Positions 1-4,896 of a DNA stretch of 7,201 nucleotides are shown in pieces. The stretch is from Acidobacteriota bacterium (GTDB taxonomy: Bacteria > Acidobacteriota > Terriglobia > Bryobacterales > Bryobacteraceae). The stretch's first letter is position 1. Every line of letters starts with the position of its first letter. Both the position numbers and the translations under genes were made by a program. Location: the NCBI GenBank assembly GCA_947505565.1, contig CANNLB010000120.1:1-7201 (forward strand), written 5' to 3'. The notes under the pieces are model-generated. The model had not been told where the DNA came from. It saw nothing but the letters and a program-made list of their open reading frames with translations, and searched no databases.

Positions 1-978
1 GCGTTGCTGCTTGAACCAATTGGGGTCTTTGCTTTCGGTCTCGAACGTTTCGCGGGTGTGGGGGACGAAGGCGAGTTCGGTCATCTGAAAGGCGCTGCGG
101 AGTGGGCCGGAGAGGGCTTCGAGCTTACCGCCGAGGACGCGGTCTACTTCCTTGGCGAGCGAGTTGCCGTGCTGCTCGGCGAGGGCGACGGTGCCGCGGG
201 GATTGGGGCTGGCATCGGCGCCGGTGAGCATGAGAAACATCGCGGTGGAGTTGGGGTGGGCGGTTTCGAAGGCGGCTTGCGCGAAGCCGGCGTAGTCTCC
301 GTTTACGTTGAACAGATCGGCACCGAGGGTGGTGTTGTGACAGGCGTACCCGAACAGGACGCCGCGCAGTTGGCCGTTGAGGCCGGAGACGCGAATGACG
401 GGCACATCCTGGTTCACCGGGCCGGCGGGATTGAGGCCTAGCTTGACTCCGCTGGCGGTGACTTGGCGACGGTTGATGGCGAAGCTACCGGTGCCGTGGC
501 CGATATCGAGGCGGGCGGGTTGGAGATCGCCGAGGGCGGCACCGACGACGTCGGCCAATTGGGTGGCCAAGGCTTGGGTGTAGTCGGTGATGGCGCGGCG
601 CTGATCGGGGGTGAGTTCGAACATCGACGTGAGGTTGCCGTGGACGACGGGGCCGCTATGCGTATGGGAAGAGTTAAGGACGAGTTGGCTGCGGCGAAGG
701 CGGTAGCGCTTCTCGACCTCGGCGCCGACCTGATCGGCCACGGGGCGGGGCAAGCCGATGAGGTCTGTCGTAACGATAACGGCGCGGTTGCCTTTGGCGT
801 CTTCAATGGCCAACGCTTTGGCCCAGATCTTTTGCAGGACGCCTTCGCTGGGCTTCTTGCGGGCGGCGTAGCCAGAGAGGTAGATGGGCTGGGTCGGGGT
901 GATGTTGATGCGACCGAAGCCTGCCTTGAAGTCGGCAGCCACCAGCGGCAGGGCAAATAGGAGCCAGAGGAGTTTCAT
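1..978 (-). CDS. Secreted neutral/alkaline non-lysosomal ceramidase-type hydrolase, N-terminal 326 residues (cut by window edge)
   Basis: The reading frame is open from an ATG at 978 to the left edge without a stop, so the C-terminus is missing. Residues 1-15 form a short signal peptide (MKLLWLLFALPLVAA) with likely cleavage after VAA, so the protein is exported. Family marks of neutral ceramidases follow in order: an N-terminal GxxxxxITP-like stretch at about 20-29, the SHTHSGP metal-site motif at 104-110 (His105, His107), NRR at 169-171, a YACHNTT segment with His214 as likely second zinc ligand, and DASPN at 255-259, whose Ser257 sits where the family nucleophile lies. Known members cleave the N-acyl bond of ceramide to sphingoid base and fatty acid with zinc; many short bacterial homologues have no proven substrate, so the substrate here is inferred. 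The start overlaps the stop of the upstream PyrE-like gene as TAATG (980-976), which suggests translational coupling and reinitiation; no good ribosome site precedes it. The later zinc ligands and C-terminal domain lie outside the window. Confidence 0.85.
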   Translation of the reverse strand, partial: MKLLWLLFALPLVAADFKAGFGRINITPTQPIYLSGYAARKKPSEGVLQKIWAKALAIEDAKGNRAVIVTTDLIGLPRPVADQVGAEVEKRYRLRRSQLVLNSSHTHSGPVVHGNLTSMFELTPDQRRAITDYTQALATQLADVVGAALGDLQPARLDIGHGTGSFAINRRQVTASGVKLGLNPAGPVNQDVPVIRVSGLNGQLRGVLFGYACHNTTLGADLFNVNGDYAGFAQAAFETAHPNSTAMFLMLTGADASPNPRGTVALAEQHGNSLAKEVDRVLGGKLEALSGPLRSAFQMTELAFVPHTRETFETESKDPNWFKQQR

Positions 979-1589
979 TAGCGGATGGTCTCGACGAGTT
1001 GGTCAGGATATTTCAGGCTGTTCTTCGAAGCGTCAAACAGGTAGAGCGGATCGAGTTTGGCGAGGGAGTAGACGGGAATGGGTGAGAAGTCCGGGCACTC
1101 GGGGGAGAGTTGGGCGACGATGACGGCGATGCCGACGACCACCGCTCCGGCGGCTTCGACCATTTTTTTCAGTTCGGAGAGTTTGGCCCCGGTGCGAAGG
1201 ATGTCATCGACGAGGAGGACTTTTTCGCCGGGATCGATATCGAAGAACTGGCGGAGGCGGAGTGGTTCGTGCTCGTTTTCGCGTTCGGCCCAATAGACTT
1301 CCTTGGCGCGGAGGGCTTCGCAGACGCCGAAGGCGATGGGGAGGCCGCCACCGGCGGGGGTGAAGATGGAGAGTTTTTCGATGTTGGCGCGGATCTCCGA
1401 GTTGGCGCGCACCTTTCGGCTCAGGGCGACGCTCAGCATTTTAGAATGCTGGAAGAAGCGGAAGGCGAGGGGAATCTGCAGAAACTGATCGGAGTGGTTC
1501 CCGTCGGGGTAGACGAAATTACCTTCGCGGAGAGCACCGGTTTGGCGGAGGAGGGAGAGGACCTCTTCCTGAGTGGGGATAAGTTCCAT
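978..1589 (-). CDS. pyrE: Orotate phosphoribosyltransferase-like protein (PyrE, Thermus-type family)
   Basis: This 203-residue protein has the size and layout of a type I phosphoribosyltransferase. It carries an NHSDQFLQ segment (31-38) like the HSDxYLQ of PyrE, a TPAGGGLPIAFG loop (77-88), an AERE segment (101-104) followed by LRLRQFFDI, and the PRPP-binding block VLLVDDILRTG (124-134). The AERE plus LRxxF arrangement resembles the Thermus-type OPRT subfamily, from memory, rather than the enteric loop with its RKxxKxH lysines. OPRT joins orotate and PRPP to give OMP and pyrophosphate in cytoplasmic pyrimidine synthesis. Deviations are Arg132 in place of the usual Thr in the TTG of the PRPP loop and an acidic, lysine-free mobile loop (ERENEHE), so a different base substrate is possible. 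The start ATG lies 3 nt after the sugar transferase stop and has a strong ribosome site; the stop overlaps the ceramidase start. The symbol is therefore tentative. Confidence 0.78.
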   Translation of the reverse strand: MELIPTQEEVLSLLRQTGALREGNFVYPDGNHSDQFLQIPLAFRFFQHSKMLSVALSRKVRANSEIRANIEKLSIFTPAGGGLPIAFGVCEALRAKEVYWAERENEHEPLRLRQFFDIDPGEKVLLVDDILRTGAKLSELKKMVEAAGAVVVGIAVIVAQLSPECPDFSPIPVYSLAKLDPLYLFDASKNSLKYPDQLVETIR

Positions 1590-1592
1590 GAA

Positions 1593-3017
1593 CTAATAAG
1601 CTCCTTTACCAATAAGAACTTGCGGAATAGTACGGAGGATGATTTTCCAATCGAGGGTGAGGGACCAGTTATCGATGTAGGTCATGTCGAGAGTCATCCA
1701 TGCATCAAAGTCTACTGTGTCGCGGCCTTCGACGGCCCAGAGGCAGGTTAGGCCGGGCCGCATGCGGAGGCGGCGGCGTTGCCAGCGCTTATAGTGTTCT
1801 ACCTCTTCCGGGATGGCGGGCCGAGGGCCGACGATGGACATGTCACCGATAAGGATGTTCCAAAGCTGGGGCAACTCGTCGACGGAGAACTTCCGGAGCC
1901 ACTTGCCGATGGGGGTAAGGCGGGGGTCGTGGCGGATTTTGAAGACGAGCGTGCGCTCGTTTCTGCTCTGCAGTTGGTGTTTCAAGGCTTCGGCATTGGC
2001 GACCATGGAACGGAATTTGTAGACGCGGAAGCGGCGACCGTTGAGGCCGCAGCGGACTTGGCTAAAGATAGCGGGACCGGCGGAGGTGAGACGGATAGCC
2101 AGAGCGACCAAGGCCAGGAAGGGGGCGAGGACGACGAGGGCCAACGTCGAGAAGAAGATATCGGTAGCGCGCTTTAGGAGCAGCCGGATTTCGTCGTGGG
2201 GGGTGCCGGAGAAGGTCAGCAGCGGAGTGGGGCCGAGGCGATCGAGGTAGGCTTCGCTGTGGACATGGGGGAAGATATCGAGGGCGATGCGGGTGCGGAC
2301 GCCTTCCTCGTCGCAGAGCAGAAAGGTCTCTTCGAGTTGCGGCAGGTCGGCGGCGGGGACGGCGAAAATCACCTCGTCGACGACGCGGCGCCGGAGGATA
2401 CCGGGAAGCTCGCTGAGTTGATGGACCGGGTATTCCTGTTTCAATTGGACGACTGATGCGATGGGAGTCTCGCTGGCGTCCAGGAAGCCCAGTACCCGCA
2501 TGCCGAAGCTTTCAGCCTCTTCCACAAGAGCGGCGAGGCGGCGGGCGCTTTCGCCGGTTCCCGCGATCATGACGTAATGCTGGGCACCGAAGCGTTGCCG
2601 GTACCAGCGCAGGAGCGGCCCGGCGTTCCAACGAAAGAGAAGCAAGCCGAGGAAGGAGAGGGATCCGAAGAGGCCGAGGAAGGCGCGGCTGACATCGAGC
2701 CGGAGGAGGAATTGTGCGAGAACGAGGAGCGTGAGCGCGAGAATGGTCTGCCGGAGGGTTTCTTTAGCGGCGTCCCGTTTGCGGGCTAGCTCCAGGCGCT
2801 CGTAGGTTCCGAACCATCCGGCGACGCCGAGGAAGGCGATCGCGGCCATGAGGAGTAAGAGATACTTAACCGGGGTATCGATGTAAAAGAGGCGCCCTAA
2901 TTGCCAACCGCTGCGGGTCTGGTAGGCGAGCTCGTAGGCGGACCAGACCAGGGCCGCATCGGCCAGACCAAAAAAAAGCCGAAGCATTCTGTGACGCCGA
3001 GAGTACACTTTGATCAT
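1593..3017 (-). CDS. Polyprenyl-phosphate sugar-1-phosphate transferase (exopolysaccharide / undecaprenyl-phosphate glycosylphosphotransferase)
   Basis: The 474-residue protein has the two-part build of WbaP/CpsE/EpsL-type initiating transferases. The N-terminal half has predicted membrane helices near 12-30, 52-70, 91-106 and 113-129, then a Rossmann-like domain with AGTGESA at 152-158, running to about 245. The C-terminal bacterial sugar transferase domain starts with KRATD (282-286), a hydrophobic helix at about 288-309, YKFRSM (333-338), DELPQLWN (380-387) with the catalytic-type Asp-Glu pair, VGPRPA (396-401), and PGLTCLW (421-427). Such enzymes move a sugar phosphate from a UDP-sugar to undecaprenyl phosphate at the inner membrane, the first step of capsule, exopolysaccharide or O-antigen assembly; the sugar cannot be told. 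It is the first gene of the minus-strand trio. No clear ribosome site precedes the ATG at 3017; an alternative in-frame ATG at 2987 (residue 11) also lacks one. A run of eight T lies in codons 14-16. Confidence 0.92.
   Translation of the reverse strand: MIKVYSRRHRMLRLFFGLADAALVWSAYELAYQTRSGWQLGRLFYIDTPVKYLLLLMAAIAFLGVAGWFGTYERLELARKRDAAKETLRQTILALTLLVLAQFLLRLDVSRAFLGLFGSLSFLGLLLFRWNAGPLLRWYRQRFGAQHYVMIAGTGESARRLAALVEEAESFGMRVLGFLDASETPIASVVQLKQEYPVHQLSELPGILRRRVVDEVIFAVPAADLPQLEETFLLCDEEGVRTRIALDIFPHVHSEAYLDRLGPTPLLTFSGTPHDEIRLLLKRATDIFFSTLALVVLAPFLALVALAIRLTSAGPAIFSQVRCGLNGRRFRVYKFRSMVANAEALKHQLQSRNERTLVFKIRHDPRLTPIGKWLRKFSVDELPQLWNILIGDMSIVGPRPAIPEEVEHYKRWQRRRLRMRPGLTCLWAVEGRDTVDFDAWMTLDMTYIDNWSLTLDWKIILRTIPQVLIGKGAY
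1601..1607 (-). promoter_or_regulatory. Ribosome binding site of the PyrE-like gene
   Basis: On the minus strand AAAGGAG (1607 to 1601) is followed by 11 nt and the ATG at 1589. The site lies inside the last codons of the sugar transferase (Gly-Lys-Gly-Ala-Tyr-stop), so ribosomes finishing that gene cross it. It supports the ATG at 1589 as the true start and a shared transcript. Confidence 0.7.
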
Positions 3018-3043
3018 CAGCGTATCAGAGTGGGTGCGCGCCT

Positions 3044-3061
3044 GTTGCCTAGCAACTGCTA
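3044..3061. promoter_or_regulatory. Two overlapping palindromes, candidate TetR operator
   Basis: Within the 53-bp divergent gap (3018-3070), GTTGC-CTA-GCAAC (3044-3056) is an inverted repeat with perfect 5-bp arms, and TAGCA-AC-TGCTA (3050-3061) is a second one that shares its right part. They sit about 10-27 bp upstream of the repressor start and 27-44 bp upstream of the divergent sugar transferase start. TetR-family dimers bind short dyads of this kind close to their own start, so this is the best operator candidate. No convincing -35/-10 pair could be placed in the gap on either strand. That it binds the neighbouring repressor is inference. Confidence 0.45.
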
Positions 3062-3077
3062 ACCTAGTGAATGCTAA
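3048..3077 (+). repeat. Imperfect tandem 15-bp direct repeat (two copies) ending in the repressor's first codons
   Basis: Copy one (3048-3062) is CCTAGCAACTGCTAA and copy two (3063-3077) is CCTAGTGAATGCTAA, matching at 12 of 15 positions. Each unit carries a TAG...CTA dyad, perfect in the first copy and degenerate in the second. The second copy runs over the ATG at 3071. A 15-bp phase is about one and a half helical turns. The pair may be a double operator together with the palindromes at 3044-3061. Confidence 0.6.
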
Positions 3078-3694
3078 TGACTGTGAAGCCGAAGCTCCAT
3101 CGCGCCGAACGGCGGCAAGTAATTCTTGAAGCGGCGTCGACGTTGTTTTCCGAACGGGGCTTTCGCGGGGTTACGACGCGGGAACTGGCGCGGGGGGCGG
3201 GGGTTTCCGAACCAGTTCTTTACGAGCACTTCCGGACCAAGGAAGATCTGTACGCGGCGATTATCGAGTGCGCCACGCAAAAAGAAAAGGGCAAGGATGA
3301 TCCCCACGAACTTCTGGATACGTGGGCGACGATCGAGGACCCGCAATTCTATTTGACGAAGCTGGCAAACCTGATCGCCGATTTCCACACCCGCCATCCG
3401 GAGTACATCCGTCAGGTACTGTTCGCGGCCCTGGAAGGTCATGCGATGGCGGATTTGTGTTTTGAGCGAAACTCTGGTCCGGTTTACGCCAAAGTTGCCG
3501 CGTATCTGAAAAGCCGCATGGCGGCGGGTCAATTGCGCCAAATGGAGCCGACGATCGTCGCCCGGGCGTTTGTGGGCTCCGTGATGCAGTACTGCTTGTT
3601 CGAGTTACATTTTGGCTTTCGAACGGTCCGCGCGAGTAAAAAGCGGACGCTCGACGGCTTGGTCGATATTTTCTTACACGGCATTTTTTCATGA
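3071..3694 (+). CDS. TetR/AcrR-family transcriptional repressor of the efflux operon
   Basis: The 207-residue length is typical of the family. The N-terminal DNA-binding domain is clear: AERRQVILEAA (12-22), LFSERGF (25-31), then the helix-turn-helix TTRELARGAGVSEPVLYEHF (35-54) and KEDLY (57-61). The C-terminal helical half (about 80-205) would form the dimer and ligand pocket and is not assignable to a known ligand. The stop overlaps the adaptor's start as ATGA (3691-3694), so regulator and pump share a transcript and probably repress themselves until a pump substrate binds. An in-frame TGA lies directly before the ATG at 3071, so the start cannot be earlier; a second ATG at 3077 is equally possible. 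Neither has a visible ribosome site, which leaves a leaderless or weakly translated start open. Confidence 0.9.
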   Translation: MLMTVKPKLHRAERRQVILEAASTLFSERGFRGVTTRELARGAGVSEPVLYEHFRTKEDLYAAIIECATQKEKGKDDPHELLDTWATIEDPQFYLTKLANLIADFHTRHPEYIRQVLFAALEGHAMADLCFERNSGPVYAKVAAYLKSRMAAGQLRQMEPTIVARAFVGSVMQYCLFELHFGFRTVRASKKRTLDGLVDIFLHGIFS

Positions 3695-4893
3695 AAACAC
3701 GTATTTTTCTTTCCCTCTTGTTCACTTTTTCCTTGCTCTCGGTTGGTTGTGCAAAGAAGTCTGATGAGTCCGCCCAGTCGGCACCGAAGGCCGAACCGGA
3801 TCCGGTGACGGTGAAGACCGTAGCGGCGGAGGAGCGTTCGATTGAGCGTTCGATTTCCGCGACCGGCTCGTTGTTGCCGGACGATACCGTGACGTTGAGC
3901 TCTGAAGTGCAGGGCCGCGTGGCGAAGATTTACTACGATTTCGGCCAGTCGGTGAAGAAAGGCGCGGTGTTGTTGGAACTCGATCCGACCGAGTACGACC
4001 TGCAGATCGAGCGGGCGAAGGGAGCCTTGAACCAGTCGCTGGCGCGCTTAGGGCTGCCGGCGTACAACGGTAAGATGACGCCGCCGGAGTCGACTCCGGG
4101 CCTGCGACAGGTGCTAGCGCAGGTGGAAGACGCCAGGTTCAAGTATGAGAGTGCTTCGAAGCTCGTCAAGAGCGGGGACGTTTCGCAAGAGCGCTTCACC
4201 GAACTCGAGAAAGCCTATCGGGCTCGTCAGGCGGGCGTCGAGTTGGCGCGCGACGAAATACGGGTTTCCTGGATGGGGGTTACCGCGCTGGAAGCGGATC
4301 TGAAGATCGTGCAAAAGCGGCGGGGTGACACCATCTTGCGGGCTCCGTTTGACGGCGAGATTGGGGAGAAGATCGCGGCCGTGGGGCAATTTGTGAAAGA
4401 CAACACGCCGTTGTTGCGGCTGGTAAAAACGAACCCGGTGCGGTTGCGAGCCGAGATTCCGGAGGTGGCCGCCGGAGTGGTGAGGATTGGAACGCAGATC
4501 GCGTTTACGACCGACGCCGTGCCCGGAACGACGTTTACGGCGGTGGTGCGGCAGTTGAATCCGTCGCTTGATGCGCGGTCGCGAACGCTTTCGGCGGAGG
4601 CCCGGCTCGTGCAGGCCGACGCGCGACTGCGCCCGGGTATGTTTGTGCAAGTGCGACTGGTCACGCAGGCGGCGGCCAGGATGGTAGCGGTTCCGCGGCA
4701 GTCGATTTATAGTGTAGCGGGCCTGACCAAGCTGTTCGTGATTCAGAACGGCGTTGCCAAGCTCGTGACGTTCACCCCGGGCGCGGAGATCGACGGCTGG
4801 GTGGAGGTGCCGAACGACGTGGTGCAGAAAGGCGACCAAGTTGCCATGACGCAGCTAGGCATGTTGACCAATGGCACCAAGGTGAGGAAGTAA
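3691..4893 (+). CDS. RND efflux periplasmic adaptor subunit (HlyD/MFP family lipoprotein)
   Basis: The 400-residue protein begins with a lipoprotein signal: positive MKTR, a hydrophobic core, then LLSVGC with Cys20 as the likely acylated residue, so it is anchored to a membrane facing the periplasm. The order of domains is that of AcrA/MexA-type adaptors: a first lipoyl half with GRVAKIYYDFGQSVKKG (75-91), an alpha-helical hairpin at about 100-210, a second lipoyl half with LRAPFDGEIG (216-225), a beta-barrel at about 250-325 with LRPGMFVQV (313-321), and a membrane-proximal domain with VAVPRQSIY (332-340). It bridges the inner-membrane permease to an outer-membrane channel. Translation is coupled to the repressor by the ATGA overlap, and no separate ribosome site is seen. 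A perfect 12-bp tandem duplication lies in codons 48-55. The permease follows after 3 nt. Confidence 0.93.
   Translation: MKTRIFLSLLFTFSLLSVGCAKKSDESAQSAPKAEPDPVTVKTVAAEERSIERSISATGSLLPDDTVTLSSEVQGRVAKIYYDFGQSVKKGAVLLELDPTEYDLQIERAKGALNQSLARLGLPAYNGKMTPPESTPGLRQVLAQVEDARFKYESASKLVKSGDVSQERFTELEKAYRARQAGVELARDEIRVSWMGVTALEADLKIVQKRRGDTILRAPFDGEIGEKIAAVGQFVKDNTPLLRLVKTNPVRLRAEIPEVAAGVVRIGTQIAFTTDAVPGTTFTAVVRQLNPSLDARSRTLSAEARLVQADARLRPGMFVQVRLVTQAAARMVAVPRQSIYSVAGLTKLFVIQNGVAKLVTFTPGAEIDGWVEVPNDVVQKGDQVAMTQLGMLTNGTKVRK
3832..3855 (+). repeat. Perfect in-frame 12-bp tandem duplication inside the adaptor gene
   Basis: The unit GAGCGTTCGATT occurs twice head to tail with no mismatch (3832-3843 and 3844-3855). 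It starts on a codon boundary, so the protein reads Glu-Arg-Ser-Ile twice at residues 48-55. The segment lies just before the ATGSL strand that opens the first lipoyl region. Identical codon use in both copies points to replication slippage rather than chance, but this is inference. Confidence 0.8.
4884..4887 (+). promoter_or_regulatory. Ribosome binding site of the RND permease gene
   Basis: GAGG at 4884-4887, within AAGGTGAGGAAG at the 3' end of the adaptor gene, is followed by 9 nt and the ATG at 4897. The placement supports that start and coupled translation of adaptor and permease. Confidence 0.6.
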
Positions 4894-4896
4894 CCG

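Noticed and set aside
4..960. Plus-strand open frames opposite the ceramidase-type gene
   Set aside because: Their products are Gly/Ala/Val/Glu-rich mirrors of a minus-strand frame that carries the ceramidase active-site motifs and a signal peptide.
1110..1751. Plus-strand open frame (213 codons) across the PyrE-like gene and the end of the sugar transferase
   Set aside because: Gly/Glu/Asp/Phe-rich mirror product crossing a gene boundary; both minus-strand genes have clear family motifs.
3011..3027. TGATCA palindrome and TGAT...ATCA repeat at the sugar transferase start
   Set aside because: Arms of 3-4 bp are too short to support a site, and part lies in the coding region.
3018..3070. Sigma-70-type promoters for either divergent cluster
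   Set aside because: No -35/-10 pair with acceptable match and spacing was found on either strand; only weak single hexamers such as TAACCT at 3060-3065.
3684..3694. T6 run before the adaptor start as a possible terminator
   Set aside because: No GC-rich hairpin precedes it, and it lies inside the repressor's last codons just before an overlapping downstream gene.
4114..4839. Antisense open frame (241 codons) opposite the adaptor gene
   Set aside because: Arg/His-rich product without recognisable domain; the plus-strand frame is a clear adaptor across the same bases.
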